This document shows positions 1 to 22,262 of a DNA stretch of 64,000 bases, piece after piece; within the stretch, counting starts at the first letter, position 1; the number at the start of each line of letters is the position of its first letter. This stretch comes from Crambe crambe (taxonomy: Eukaryota; Porifera; Demospongiae; Poecilosclerida; Crambeidae): NCBI GenBank assembly GCA_963924555.1, contig OZ004597.1, positions 3,862,404 through 3,926,403 on the forward strand, read 5' to 3'. Made by a program: the position numbers and the translations under genes. The notes beneath the pieces were generated by a model. That model saw only the letters and a program-made list of their open reading frames with translations. It searched no databases and was not told the DNA's origin.

Positions 1-4036
<4,036 letters not shown>

Positions 4037-4201
4037 GAACTCAGACAGCTAATTGCAAGACTCCAGCCACGCCTTTCTTTAGCCTGCAAGTTGGGCACCG
4101 CCCCATTTTCAATTAAAGCGCACCTTTAATGTTTGTAAAGGAAGCTCGGTGACGGTGTAGTACTCCTACGCACTACTAACTTCTGCTAGCCCCGAGTCGA
4201 A
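4037..4201. promoter_or_regulatory. Putative bidirectional promoter KRIT1/PDHA1
   Basis: Only 165 bp separate the KRIT1 start codon (minus strand) from the PDHA1 start codon (plus strand). The interval holds a short GC-rich stretch (4070-4105) and no TATA box I can recognise. Shared promoter use is inferred from spacing alone. Confidence 0.55.
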
Positions 4202-6672
4202 ATGTCATCCTTAAGACTGTTTTCAGGCCTCTTACGTGCCAAAGGATATCTTGGAAGACGGGTTGGTAATATTTAACCAGCTAGCTAGCAAGCTGGCTGT
4301 ATCTAAATTTAATAATATTATTCTACACAGGTTTTGACGTCTACCTATGCTTCAGCAGCTGAAGTTCATAAGTTCAAATTGCCTGTAAGTTTATTGCACT
4401 AAAGATAGGGCCTCAGATGATAGTGTTAGGTTGTCTCAATCGACACCCTTTAGCTGATCTTTGGCAATCAACTGTGCAGGAGGGCACATCATAATTACCC
4501 AGCTCATGCTAATAGACCCCTTGCCTGCATAGGTGGGTCACATGGCTCCAATTAGAAGTATTAGGTCCTAGGAGAGAGCATTGTTGCTCTACAAAGGTAG
4601 ATGTAATGACCACCATGTGTAACGCTCAGGGTCTTCTGGCGTAGTGGGTTAAGTTATGGACTAAGCTTTTATAGTAAATAGACCACAGAACACAACAATA
4701 AAGTAAGAGCACAAAGAGATAACTCAAACAGCTATTTCAAAAACAGACTCTGTTCTTAAAACTGTCACTATGGTGATGCATAAAACATGCATTATAAATA
4801 CAAGTGTTACACATGACATCACCATGGATGTGATACTACTGTATAGGCGGATTCCTTCCAGTTGTATAAGTTGGAATCAGGTCCTTCCTTGGATGTGGAA
4901 CTGACCCGTGATCAGAGCTTGGCATATTATAAGGAGATGGTGGAAGTAAGAGAGATGGAAATGGCAGCACGTGAACTCTATGGCAACAAGGATATAAGAG
5001 GCTTCCTTCATCTCTTTGTTGGACAAGTAAGAAATGTGTAGTATTGTTGGAAAGACTATATAATAACCTCTAAGCACACAATACAAAATCCCATATAAGT
5101 GTTTATGTGGCTCAGGCACAGGAAGCTTATAAGTACAGCAAAAATCCCAATCTAAGTACCCTAATCATATGTATAATGTATCCCATGTACACAGGAAGCT
5201 TGTGGTACAGGGATAGAAGCAGCTATCACAAAGGATGACCACATCATTACTGCTTACCGCTGTCATGCTTGGACATACACCAGAGGAGCTTCAATGAAAG
5301 CGATACTCTCTGAGCTAACAGGTAACATATGCATTTGATTTGCATGGTAAGGAATGAAGCTGGGCGCTCTCCATCATCACTGAAATATTTCAATTGAATT
5401 CTCACTTCCTTGAGTATGCTGAGGGGCCCTTACCTTATTATTTCTAGAGTTAAATAGTTGATACTAATAACATGCTATGACTAGGGAAGAGCACTGGGGT
5501 TTCCAAGGGGAAGGGAGGTTCTATGCACATGTATGCTAACAACTTCTATGGAGGAAATGGCATAGTAGGAGCTCAGGTCAGTAGTAGCACCAAGTCATAA
5601 TGATGCCCATCTTAAGGATTTCTACTAACCACAGGTTCCCCTTGGGGCAGGAATAGCCTTTGCACTCAAGTACAATAACTCGGATCGCATCTGCTTGACA
5701 CTCTATGGGGATGGGGCAGCCAACCAAGGACAGGTTTTTGAGGCCTTCAATATGGCATCTCTCTGGAAACTTCCTTGCCTCTTCATCTGTGAGAACAATC
5801 GGTATGGAATGGGAACGGCCACTCATCGTGCTGCAGCAAACACCGAGTATTATACTCGAGGAGATTATATCCCAGGAATCAAGGTAATATTCACATTATA
5901 TCTTTGAAGATAGGTTATGGGTTATGGAAGGTTTTGGTTATTTTTTTGTGCTATCATAACTGTAGGTTAATGGCCAAGATATTCTGGCTGTTCGTGAAGC
6001 TACCAAATTCTGTGCTGATCATATTCGAGCTGGAAATGTTAGTAGCTATAAACAGTGGGAATTATTATTATGGATATCACCTATACATAATCTCTTCTAG
6101 GGTCCACTGGTGATGGAGTTAGACACATACAGATACTTTGGACATAGTATGAGTGATCCAGGGAAAAGGTACATGGATTAACTTACAAAGGGAGCCATAT
6201 AACTTCTCCTTTTCTAGTTAGTCTCAACTATTTTCATAGCTTTCCTCATCCTTGCTAACTAATTTTTGTCATAGCTACCGAGATGCAGAAGAAGTAAAAG
6301 CTGTTCGCAAAGACAGAGACCCTATCAACTTGATGTCTGCTTATGCCCTGGATGGGAATCTAGTTACTGACGAAGAGCTCAAGGTACATGCATAGATCCA
6401 GAGTACAATAGAGATCTCAATTAATCCACAGAGTGTGTGGTGTCACTACAGGGCTAAAAAGCAAAATCAAGCAGATATTTGATTTTTTCCTCTTAACCAA
6501 TTATTCACAGGAACTGAGAAAAAAAGTCATGACTGAAGTGGAAGAGGCAAAGGCTTTTGCTCTTGAGGGACAAGAACTTCCCATCCCTGAACTGTATACA
6601 GATATCTATGTGAACCAAGGTGACATCAAAGTTAGGGGCTGTGATCCCTTCACTTCAAACACTACAATATAG
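4202..6672 (+). CDS. PDHA1: Pyruvate dehydrogenase E1 alpha subunit, mitochondrial
   Basis: Thiamine-diphosphate-dependent E1 alpha subunit of the mitochondrial pyruvate dehydrogenase complex, which decarboxylates pyruvate and acetylates lipoyl-E2 together with E1 beta. Ten exons: 4202-4261, 4331-4384, 4862-5026, 5195-5321, 5485-5576, 5635-5883, 5966-6037, 6101-6168, 6275-6383, 6511-6672. They sum to 1158 nt (385 aa), the usual family length. Seen: an Arg/Leu-rich N terminus ([20 protein letters not shown]) fitting a mitochondrial presequence; [11 protein letters not shown]; the ThDP-binding stretch [18 protein letters not shown]; and [11 protein letters not shown], equivalent to the mammalian phosphorylation loop that PDK targets. 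PDK control here is inferred from that conservation. Divergent from KRIT1 and followed in tandem by PDXK. Confidence 0.97.
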
Positions 6673-6832
6673 TTCATGTAGCTAGTTGATGTTTTAGCTG
6701 TGTATGTCCTTCATGGCCATATGGTCACATTATTGTGTTTTTTTAACCATCTGACTCTAAAATTATGCGGAGGCGGGAACGAGGCTGTCTGAAACCACGC
6801 CCCCAATGATGCTGAATTAGCAAAAAATAACA

Positions 6833-9127
6833 ATGGAGAACGGGATAGACCACGAGAAGAAAGTGTTGTCCATCCAGAGCCACGTAGTACATGGGTATGT
6901 GGGGAATGATGCTGCTGCCTTCCCGCTACAGGTAGGCCTGCCGGCGATCATTTATTAATGATGGTAGCTGCTCAGTAGATACTTCTCCCTTATTCTTCTT
7001 TTGTAGGTGTTAGGATATGAAGTGGATACCATCAATTCTGTCCAGTTTTCTAATCATACTGGTATGATTTATATCATTAAGACTAGAAATAATAATTCCT
7101 GTTAAAATGTAAAGAAAATATTAATTTTACTAATAAGATACAGCAATCCTCCAATAGAAGAAAGACCTATCATTATGACAAATCAATGTTTCCAATGATG
7201 TGACAATTCTATTGTGGGCCGCTTGTTTTAAATTGACTGTCTAGCTACTTGAAGCGTTAGTGAGAGATTGGTATGATTATGATGATAATCCATTGATGCT
7301 TTGGCCTTTGCTTAGAGTAAGATACTAACTTCATAGGAACAAGGAACAATGACCGTGGTAACTTCCTTTGCTATGAATGAGAAAGTACCCAGTTGGAATA
7401 ATAGGTGTTATGTTTTATTTGAGGTAGCATTTGACATGCATTGTACAGACAGTGCAGGTGCACACATGAATTAATTGAATAGAGCCTAATTTATTGCTTG
7501 CCCAATTCAACCATTCGAACTAATAATTCCAGCAAGTACTTAGAATCCTAATCACTGTGCTATCACCTTGTGACCTTCTATTAATTATTATAGCTAAGAA
7601 CTAGGTTGTTTTTTTTTTTCAAGTAAGCTCAAAATGTTTTGTTTTTGTTTTTGTTTTTTTATGTATAGGTTACAATGAATTCAGAGGTCAAGTCCTGAAC
7701 TCCACAGACCTTGCCGATATAATTGCTGGCCTGAGGATCAATGGCTTGTTAGCAAACTACTCCCACATTCTCACAGGTAAGTCATAAGGTTTCCTCAGTG
7801 TATTGTTAACTTCATTTTGGTGGCAGACTGGCAGGTCACATTCAGGGCGCCTAAGAATGCAACTTGAAGCCATTATGCACTTATGGTGCATTTTGGTACA
7901 TCCCCTTAAGATATGCATGCATAGAATTTTAAATAAACAATCCAATGATTATTAATTTTACCAGGCTATGTGGGATCGAGATCCTTTCTTGAGCAACTTC
8001 AGAAATTAGTAATAGAATTGAAAGAGATGAACAAGAAAGTGAAGTTTGGTCAGTACATTTACAGGCCCTAAAATAGTGTATCATAATAACATAATGTCTG
8101 TCTGTTTATTAAACAGTTTGTGATCCAGTGATGGGTGATGATGGGCAATTAGTAAGTATAATTATGCATTATTGTCTCTATTGGACCTGTATTAGATGGG
8201 AATAATAGTTCAGATTATGTGTGTGTACTCAAAATAATAATTTTAGTATGTTCCAGAAGAGCTGCTGGAGGTGTATAGAGATAAGCTTGTTCCACTGGCT
8301 GATATCCTGACACCCAACCAGTTTGAAGCCAGGTAATTACTTGGTAGCTATTTTGAAAGGAATTCTCAATGATCATAAGATTATGACTATAGCATTTTGA
8401 CTGGCATTAACATAGACACTGAAGAGGATGCAATAAAGGTATAGCAATTTGTATTCTCTCTAAATATTTGTTTTTGTAGTTATGCCGTGAAGTATATAAT
8501 GCAGTGGAGGGGGAGGTTTTCTGGTTTATCCTTTCTCTCATATTTATTATTATAGGCTATTGATCGTTTGTTGTCATCAGGAGCAAAAACAGTGGTAATT
8601 ACCAGTATTGAGGTGGATGATATGCCTGGAAAATTGATCCTTATAGCAAAAAACACTAGTGGTAAATTTGAAAAGTTATCATTCTTATGTTTTATCTGAT
8701 TGTTTTATTATAGGGGAGACAGCACGTGTAGAAATACCTAAGATTCCTGCTCACTTCACAGGTACTGGTGATCTTTTCACTGCTCTCTTGCTTGCATGGG
8801 GTGACGAGGGATTGCAGGTATAGTCTATGGTCCTTCAAGATTGGTCAGTACTAACCCTTCACATTTGTAGTGCCGGTGTGAGAAAGCACTAGCTACCATG
8901 TATGCAGTTCTCAAGAGAACATTGAACTATGCAACCAGTAAGAAAGTAGCTACATTATTGTAGATCACATTCACTGATACCGGCTGCTATAATGTACATC
9001 AGAGCAGTGTAGCCCTGGAGAGCGGCCATCTCCAGAACATATTGAACTTAGGCTGATTCAAAGTAAAGAAGATATCGAGAGTCCACCTCCCCTAAAGTTT
9101 GTGATAGGGACAGCATTTATTGAATGA
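6833..9127 (+). CDS. PDXK: Pyridoxal kinase
   Basis: ATP-dependent kinase of the vitamin B6 salvage pathway (pyridoxal to PLP), ribokinase superfamily, cytosolic. The first exon (6833-6931) reads [15 protein letters not shown], the family's N-terminal signature. Later exons give [44 protein letters not shown], and [16 protein letters not shown] with the GTGD anion-hole and catalytic Asp motif. The last exon ends in [19 protein letters not shown], close to the vertebrate C terminus, with a TGA stop at 9125-9127. It starts 160 bp after PDHA1. The longest intron (about 7063-7668) contains T-rich runs and nothing else I can name. Confidence 0.96.
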
Positions 9128-9408
9128 GTGTCTGCAATCATTCTGTCAATTATTTATTATCAGTATTTATCTTAAGTTTTTATCGTTCTTTGTTGTAATG
9201 TTACTGCATATTTGTCATCTTCTGAGGGATAAATATCATGGTTTTCTGGGGGGGGAAAATTGTACAAAAACATTAATATTATCTGTAATGATCTTTTAAA
9301 AATAATTTACCATCAGAAAAAGCACTGCAAGCTGATGAGTACCAATCAGTAATGTACCTACAGTATTACGATAAATTCAGTGACTATTAAATGACCTATA
9401 TAATTATC

Positions 9409-11221
9409 TTACTCGTCAAAATTTAGTGCATTAGTCCAACCAAGCAAGTCATCGATATCTTCCTCTTTCACCTCTTCACTATTCTTTTTTACCTGCGTCA
9501 TCAATTCATCAGCTACCAGGTTCACTGCAGATTGAGTTGTATCTTCCAGTTCTTGTCTGGCCTTGAGCATTCCTTCCTTGTACCTATTAATAGTAACTTA
9601 CAGTACACATGAACAGGTTCTAGTCATTTACATTTTCTTGAGCCATTCAATCTTTCTTCTTTTCTGTTTTTTCACTATTTCTTCCTGTCTCTGAAGCTAC
9701 ATTATAATTATGTTACTCGTTGCTAATGTGTATTAATTTCCCTACCCTTGAGTGGTGGAAGTCTCTGCTTTGATGAGAAGTTTCAAGGTGTATTGGATCT
9801 TGTAGTGGATTCAGAAAAAGCTGTAACAGAATTAGGATCAATGAAATTTTAATCAGTGGTGTGTAGTTACTAGTGATGTAGTTACTGTATTTTACTCACT
9901 CTATCAGACACTAAACGCCAGCCATTATTTTCAATCCTTTTATACCAATTTGCATGATCTATCAGTGTAATTATATATAAGAGGTAAGGCACCCACTCCT
10001 CATAAACATCTCTACTCCCACCATCAGTGATTATCCTAGAATCTTTATTGTTTCTTTCCCTTGCCAACAGCCGGCGTTGTGGCATGGCAGTATAATCTCG
10101 AGGGCTGGAAGCACAGAGGTCTACTATTGGACGATGAATGTAGATTTTATAGTAAATATCTGGAGGAAATCTCAGCTGCAAAAATATATATACATTTATG
10201 TATTCTCAAATTTTGATCCGACTTACTCCTCCAAGTCTGAATCGAACGTGAGCTCCCACTGCTTTGTCTAAGAGCACTGCCTGCAATTAACATTTAGCTA
10301 GTAGTACTCTCAGAGAGCTATAGAGTATAATCCATACCTCCTTTGGGTTAATAGTTTTCAACATTTGCATAGGGTTACCTCTACCACTGAAATCAATTAG
10401 TTGACAATAGAATCGGAATACCTTCATATCCTAAGAATCCACATTTTAGTTACCACTTATTACTGAGCAGTGTAATATCTTACATTATGTCTCCTCCAGG
10501 CCCTTTGTATTACTATAGCAGCATCCCGCTTGTTTTTAGGTTTCCTCTTCTTCTTCTTCATCTTTACCTTCAGTCCACGTGCAGCTGCTACCTTTTTCCA
10601 CCAGGATTGGAGCTGCTGGGCAGCATAGTCCTCGAAAGAAAGGACAGCAGTAGAGGTAGTGATATCAAGTCCTTGCCCCTCACACCACCGCAAATAGTTC
10701 TGGTACTTTACATACAGGTGGTGGTACTAAATGGATACAATTGAAGGTCAAAGGACTACGATGGTATGTAATGTACCCTATCTGGATTTATACAACTTGA
10801 TTTTGCAAGATGTAAAACAGCTTTCAGTTTACGTCTGTGAATATTTCAGTTTATTATAAATCAACTAAAAATTACCAATAATAGGTACCTTGTGCAATGC
10901 CCCCTCCATACCCGTTGAATTTCAATAGCTGCTGCAATTTTGCTATCTTCATTATTCTTTGCAAAAGTGTGCTATACATGGAACTGAAGATCCTATTACA
11001 ATTTATCAAATTGATGGGACTTACCCTTCTTTTCCTTTTAGAGATAGCTAAACGGTAGGTGTGGTCATTGTCACCTAGGAAACGAAATCGTTTAGTAAAC
11101 ATCGAGTTGTATTCGCTCCACAGTTTAAGCTGTGTAGCTTCATGCACTAGGCTTACTTACCAGGAAAATTTACTTTCCGTAATAGGATTTTAGCTCCTTT
11201 GTACTTGATCCTGGAAGCCAT
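9409..11221 (-). CDS. MFI: MFI / C11orf65-like IQ-motif protein
   Basis: Orthologue of C11orf65 (MFI), described in mammals as a regulator of mitochondrial fission. The core block is nearly superimposable: HVRFRLGG, FPPDIYYKIYIHRPIVDLC, a tract around SSPRDYTAMP, and WYKRIENNGWRLVSD. The C terminus LLGWTNALNFDE matches the human tail region, but the stop (9409-9411) follows directly, so this tail is shorter. Two IQ-type calmodulin or light-chain sites are visible (AAAIEIQRVWRGHCTR at about 10900 and AAIVIQRAWRRH at about 10500), with a Lys-rich linker before the second. The human protein as I remember it has one. The start MASRIKYKGAK at 11219-11221 lies 179 bp from TMEM230 on the other strand. 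The exon near 10700 was placed by phase only. Confidence 0.88.
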
Positions 11222-11399
11222 GGTGCATCGCGTCGGTAAGAAAGTGGGGCGGGGCGCCGGGCGGAGTTAAGTTTCTAATTAACCCTTTCTAAACGATGAT
11301 GGGCTACAATTAGATTAATCAGCAGCATTCAGCTATCGCTCTCCTGTCAACAAAGCAGGATCTATCAAACTAACCGGTGAAATTTTGAAGATTAGAAGC
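11222..11399. promoter_or_regulatory. Putative bidirectional promoter MFI/TMEM230
   Basis: 178 bp between two divergent start codons. It includes a GC-rich core around 11240-11270 and no TATA box. The call rests on gene spacing. Confidence 0.5.
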
Positions 11400-11834
11400 A
11401 TGTCTACCGCTAGGGATCGTATAAAATACACTAAACTTAAAGAAACTGCAGAATTGGAAGACACAGACGAGGCAGACACCACTATCAAGCCGAAGTCTAC
11501 AGCTAAAAAAGTGTTTAAAAGGATCAAAAGAAAGTCAAAAGACGAATATTACGACGACCAGTTTGAAGATACTCCCATTAAAACTCCAGTCAAGTCCATA
11601 CTTATAGCCATCATATTATTTGTGATAGGGAGCATTATGCTGACCATAGGGTCACTAATGCTAGCTGGAGTCATTGGTCAAGGGACAGGATCTTTCCGTG
11701 CTGCTCCTCTAATGGTGATTGGGTCAATCATATTCATTCCAGGTGCTTACAACGTGAGAACTGCTTACTATGCATGGAAGGGCTATCGTGGGTTTTCTTA
11801 TGCTGACATAGCTGGTTTTGGAGAGGATCAATAA
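11400..11834 (+). CDS. TMEM230: TMEM230-like two-pass membrane protein
   Basis: Single-exon gene of 144 aa. TMEM230 proteins are small vesicle and endosome membrane proteins with two transmembrane helices and cytosolic ends. Seen: an acidic/basic N-terminal tail (about 65 aa, longer than in human TMEM230); the entry motif TPIKTPVKS; a first helix (about residues 66-90); a second helix (about 98-118); and the family C-terminal signature AYYAWKGYRGFSYADI ending in an acidic tail. I chose ATG at 11400; no upstream in-frame ATG is visible. It lacks introns, unlike its neighbours, so an ancient retrocopy is possible. It is divergent from MFI and convergent with CEP43. Confidence 0.9.
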   Translation: MSTARDRIKYTKLKETAELEDTDEADTTIKPKSTAKKVFKRIKRKSKDEYYDDQFEDTPIKTPVKSILIAIILFVIGSIMLTIGSLMLAGVIGQGTGSFRAAPLMVIGSIIFIPGAYNVRTAYYAWKGYRGFSYADIAGFGEDQ

Positions 11835-12331
11835 GGTTCAGTAATGTTTTGTATCATCTGACATTTTCAACTCTCTGTCAAAAGTATCATGATCTGTACA
11901 TTTATGTCATGAAAAGTGATAGAAAAGGTATAAACATACCCCACCTATTATTTAGATTCAATGGGGCACTGTTATACACCATTGAACATAATTCTAAAAG
12001 CTGTGGATACAGTTCCACAGTAAGTGGATTCAACTGCCCATTATAGAGAAAGTACAGTACAGACTGTTAACAGCATGAATTGTGTGCAGGAGACTTAAGT
12101 TTTTGCTGGTTCTGCATAGTCAAAATCTGCTGTTAGACTGCTCTGTGAAAGAGTCACGTCTTCTGTTTCCTCCAACTGTAATACAGTACAAAAACATAAT
12201 GGTCAAACTCATGTTTTCAGGGGTTATATTTAGTCACCACTATTATACTGAAAACTGCAATAGGGAAGGCAATTTGGCAAACTCCCCAATAGAAATAATA
12301 TCCACCTTCTATTATAGCAAGTAAATTTGGT
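11835..12331. other. Convergent intergenic spacer
   Basis: About 500 bp between the stop codons of TMEM230 (+) and CEP43 (-). It probably holds both 3' UTRs. The open frames here are short, AT-rich and show no family resemblance. Confidence 0.7.
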
Positions 12332-14231
12332 CTATAGGGTGGTATGTACCTTGCTGCTTGATTTCACTTGTGACTTGTTTAAGAGTTCTGATATTGACTC
12401 GTCACTACAATAAGAAAATAGAACATGGTAAAGGGTATCCCAATAAACTTGAATCATTTACCTATCGAAATCATCTTGATAAGAATCTTTATCACCACTC
12501 ACTACACCTAGCTCCCTGTTTATAAAAGTAATATGAATAACATAATGAGTACTCGTGTGGAAAATTAATATCCCTATCAGGCTTCACTCTTGAAGAACCA
12601 CACAGAGCACCACTATACATAACAAACCTTGTTTCAAGATTATTCAACTGGGTTGGCTTGGTGTTGAAGAAGCTGTCCAAATCATCAGTACTTAGATCAC
12701 CACCATTAGAGATTTGGCCCCTATCTCTACTGGACAATTTATGAGAAGAGATTGAAGAATCACCAGACGCATCTTTCTTCCCTTCTCCATCATCATCCCT
12801 ACCTGTGCGAGACTCTGAGTTAAGGCTAGCTACATTTGGATGAAGATCACCACTCAAAGGACCTATGGGGGTGAGGTAAAAGATCATAACACTCTACTTA
12901 ATCTCGAAGGTACACACCATTAGTATTGTGTGCATTGAGTCCTAGTGGTTGCTTGGCTGATTCCTCCTTGTTTCCTGAAGTAGGACTGTGTGGGAGTTTG
13001 CGGGAATCTAAGGGAGGGAGATCAGACAGAGGTGTAGCACCAACATTGGTCCTGGATGGGTCTACAAAGCGTGATGAGGGATTATTACTAGACACAGTGG
13101 TACTTGTGGTTGTACTGGCAGCAATGCTTGGTATTGGATCTTCAGTGGTGGTGGGATTAAGCCGACTTGCTAAGGGAAGAGGGTGAGGATCATCTACAGA
13201 GGATATATGGAGCTGCCTAGACGCAGAAGTGAGGGAGGCTGAACTAGGAGGTTTTGCTGGGGCAGTGCTGGTAGCTCGTTTGAGGATGCTTTCTAATAGA
13301 GGACCAGTAGAGGTTGAAACCTCCAACCCAAGGTCTTTGGCCAGTTGATCACGCCCTGGGTATGTCTCCAACTGAAACAAAATATGGACTGTGATCATAA
13401 ATGCAGAGCTACATCCAATTTAATATCGGGGATTAGGAATACAAATTTGGTTAACTATTTCCTCAAAGTGACCAGTCTATAAACATGCCAAATACACCAA
13501 GGGAAAGAGGTGAAAATAAACACATTTCCCAAAATACTACATTAAAGCTTATAAACACTACAGAGCAGAGCTGAAATTCAGTAATCATATTCTTGGCACC
13601 AATATTGGTCACCTAAAAGCACTCACCGCATTCGTTTCTGGATCAAACACAGAACAAGAATAATCCAGGTCAAAGAAATTTAGAAATTCCCTGACAAGAG
13701 CTGTAGCTACCTGGCCTATAAGGGTGATAATCCTAATAAAAGTACAAGATTGAAGTACAGGTGCATACCATCTTTCGTCTTCAGGTATTGCTGAAATTTG
13801 GCATTGACAAGTGGATGAGATTGCTGCAAACAGACAAGGTTACATCAATTCATACTACTAGTAATGATTTTTGCTACATAATAATGGTTGCTAGGTAGCA
13901 AACATTAAAGCGTTACCAGTTGCACTTAGTGGTAAGTGACAGGGTGGTCTAGTTCAGAAGTCATTTGACAAGGTGGCGGCATAAATGACTCACCTTCTGT
14001 GATTCTTGCTCTTCTAATGCCAAGAAAACACTGGCTCTCAATTGGGCCTGTACAGTGAAAAGGCTATGTTGAAAGTATGACAGAGCTATCTCTACCAATT
14101 ACATAGGAAACTCATAAAAGCCAGAATCCTTAAATACAATGCTCACTTACCCTTATTTTCCCAAGGACTCCACTAGTCTCTAGCGTGTGTGCAACGAGAT
14201 CTCTTAACTCGACTTCTTCGTCCCCCGCCAT
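12332..14231 (-). CDS. CEP43: CEP43 (FGFR1OP/FOP) centrosomal protein
   Basis: Centriole and basal-body protein needed for ciliogenesis. The first exons encode the TOF/LisH dimerisation region: VELRDLVAHTLETSGVLGKI, then RAQLRASVFLALEEQE, then LVNAKFQQYLKTKDGQ, EFLNFFDLDYS and SVFDPETN, all close to human FOP. The next exon (12898-13385) gives PGRDQLAKDLGLE and then a long Ser/Thr/Pro-rich linker. Late exons carry DLDSFF and DSYQDDFD, like the acidic motifs of the FOP C-terminal half. The last exon ends in a TAG at 12332-12334. The start MAGDEEVE is at 14229-14231. Its order and low-complexity middle match the family, but the linker itself is not conserved. Confidence 0.92.
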
Positions 14232-14505
14232 TTTTCAAACAAACTTGGATATCTCTAGCTCTGTCAGTGCCCAGATCGACCAGCCAGGCAGGAAGTGGTC
14301 ATATGACAGCTCACCGGATATATTCATTACCCATCATGTGTTGAGTGTCTGTACCTGCTGTGATCGCAAAAGAAGAAGAGTTCTATCGTATACTTATCCC
14401 GGTTTACCTAGCTCCTGCCACTGATATTAGCATACTTTTTCCTACCTTACACTGCCTAAACGGCAGTGAATATAGACCTTTCTACCAAGTTCTTCTACTA
14501 CAGCT
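14232..14505. promoter_or_regulatory. Putative bidirectional promoter CEP43/alpha-mannosidase
   Basis: 274 bp between divergent start codons. No TATA box is recognised. The assignment is by spacing only. Confidence 0.45.
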
Positions 14506-20464
<5,959 letters not shown>

Positions 20465-20663
20465 GTTCATTTTTTAAATTTCTCCATCTCCCACTATTAA
20501 AATATCTTTGCACCAATTATTTGTATCGACTTTGTTTTGTTTGTTTACTTGTTTTGTTTTTCTTTTTTCACTTGATACACACTATAGTCCATGACAAACT
20601 GCATCTCAGATGATCTTTATTCATAATAATATTTATTAGAGCTATCTGCTTTAATGCACTCTT

Positions 20664-20708
20664 TCTTTCTTTCTTTCTTTCTTTTTTTCTTCTTCTTCTT
20701 CTTCTTCT

Positions 20709-20790
<82 letters not shown>
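20664..20790. repeat. Compound (CTTT)n(TTC)n(CT)n microsatellite
   Basis: Continuous polypyrimidine tract on the plus strand, about 200 bp downstream of the mannosidase stop codon. It changes from CTTT to TTC to CT units. Confidence 0.95.
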
Positions 20791-20791
<1 letters not shown>

Positions 20792-21482
20792 AGTTTGCAA
20801 TCTATAGCTGAATTATGTACCATTATTAAGCTATTTCATGGCACTCTGGATGGTGAACACTGGATTTATTTATTAATTTTTGTAAATAAATTCATAAATA
20901 TTTTCATTCTCCTTAAAAATATTGGCTACAATCCTATATTCAAAAGTTTCAGATTTATGCAGCTGATGTTGCACATGATGCATTCTAGGTTAGCTATAAT
21001 AAGGCTAATATGTATATGATACTAGCTACTGGTTGTGTGGCTGAACACTCAACTTGCCATCTGTGCAACAGGTGATATTCCACCACCCTATATGCAATCA
21101 ACTTTGGACTCTATTTTGTGCTAGCTAGCTAGCTAGTTGGCAATAATACCAAAACTGGCCCCATGTCACACTAACAGTTCCATGAGGATATCTATCTGAA
21201 ATGCTGGTTACTATTGGCCTAGGCCCGACAGTGTAACAAGGTTATCTGTGAACTGCTTCACTGCATGGTGCTGTCTTAACTAATTGCATCATTCTGTTGG
21301 AACATTCTTTTTTTCCTGCTAGACTTTCACTTTCTGTAAGACTAGAGTCATTCTCCCTTCCTCTGCTAAGAGTAGGAGAAACTGCTATGGTTAAAATTAA
21401 AGGAGTTCATGTCCTTGCTTACAAGGTGTGCACGTGAACTATCTCAAAAATTGCTAGCTAGCTATTACACTCAAACTCTGAA

Positions 21483-21706
21483 GTGATACATGCAAGGTCA
21501 CAGGTGTTCATGAAGAAAATCACAGTTAGTATGCACTGAGTTATCTAATGTGTGACCTTGAAAATGAAAGCCCAAAGTGCTCCAAAAGATATCTTTAAAG
21601 TGATACATGCAAGGTCACAGGTGTGATTGTTAAGGAAGTCTCAGTTAGTATGCACTGAGTTATCTGTGTGACCTTGAAAGTGCAAGCCAAAAATGGATGT
21701 GTCATG
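21483..21706. repeat. Two-copy 117-bp tandem repeat
   Basis: The block starting GTGATACATGCAAGGTCACA occurs at 21483 and again at 21600. Both copies share TCAGTTAGTATGCACTGAG (CACAGTT variant in the first) and GTGTGACCTTGAAA, with small differences. Each unit also contains AAGGTCA and TGACCTT, so each is weakly palindromic. Confidence 0.85.
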
Positions 21707-22094
21707 TATTCAGAGCATTTCTTTCTTGACTATAGCCTTAGATGATGATAGCTGTAGTAACCACACTCCTATATAAAACACAAGAAAAATAAATACGGCT
21801 AAGCAAGTAGGGATGGTCATATTAGCTTGGTTGTAACCCCCTCAACCCCACTCCTGGATCCAGCCCTGTGTTGGCCTGTTAGCCTGTGGATTCAGCGCCT
21901 GTTAGCCTGTGTTAGCAGCCTTGTGTAAGATCGCACTGATTTATTAAATGAAATTGATGTGGTTAGCTAATGAATTCGTGGGTGACTCAGAGCAGACTAC
22001 AATTGAAACATTGTTGTGTAGCTGAATATTTTTAGTTATAATTATATATCTAAAGTCTTGGTCCTAGAGTGCGTCGAATAAGCAATAATTTTCT

Positions 22095-22262
22095 GGGGGG
22101 CGCGCATGCGCTAGCTAGCTAGCTAGCTCGCGGCCGGCCGGGCGCGCCTGCAGAGCAGACCCTTTATTTACCTTTCTTTCTGGCCCGCTAGCGCGCGAGC
22201 GAGCGCGAGCTAGCTAGCTAGCTAGAGCTAGCTAGAGATGGCACGCTTTGCGCGCGCGCTGA
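22095..22262. other. GC-rich, CpG-dense palindromic island
   Basis: A sharp GC- and CpG-rich patch in AT-rich DNA. It contains two (AGCT)n tracts flanking GCGC/CCGG-rich blocks. GCTAGCTAGCTAGCTCGCG on the left pairs with CGCGAGCTAGCTAGCTAGC on the right, so a long cruciform is possible. Alternating GCGCGCATGCGC and GCGCGCGCGC runs could adopt Z-form. No coding potential recognised. Confidence 0.6.

Noticed and set aside
12926-13186. 86-aa plus-strand frame opposite CEP43
   Set aside because: Shadow of the Ser/Thr/Pro-rich CEP43 exon, which joins in phase to recognised FOP exons.
20617-20823. Lys/Glu-Arg repeat frames on both strands
   Set aside because: Compound pyrimidine microsatellite after the mannosidase stop codon; no conserved sequence.
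22120-22155. Rare-cutter-like sites (GGCCGGCC, GGCGCGCC, CTGCAG) suggesting a cloning polylinker
   Set aside because: The surrounding (AGCT)n tracts are common in this DNA and no vector backbone is visible; treated as a natural GC-rich island.
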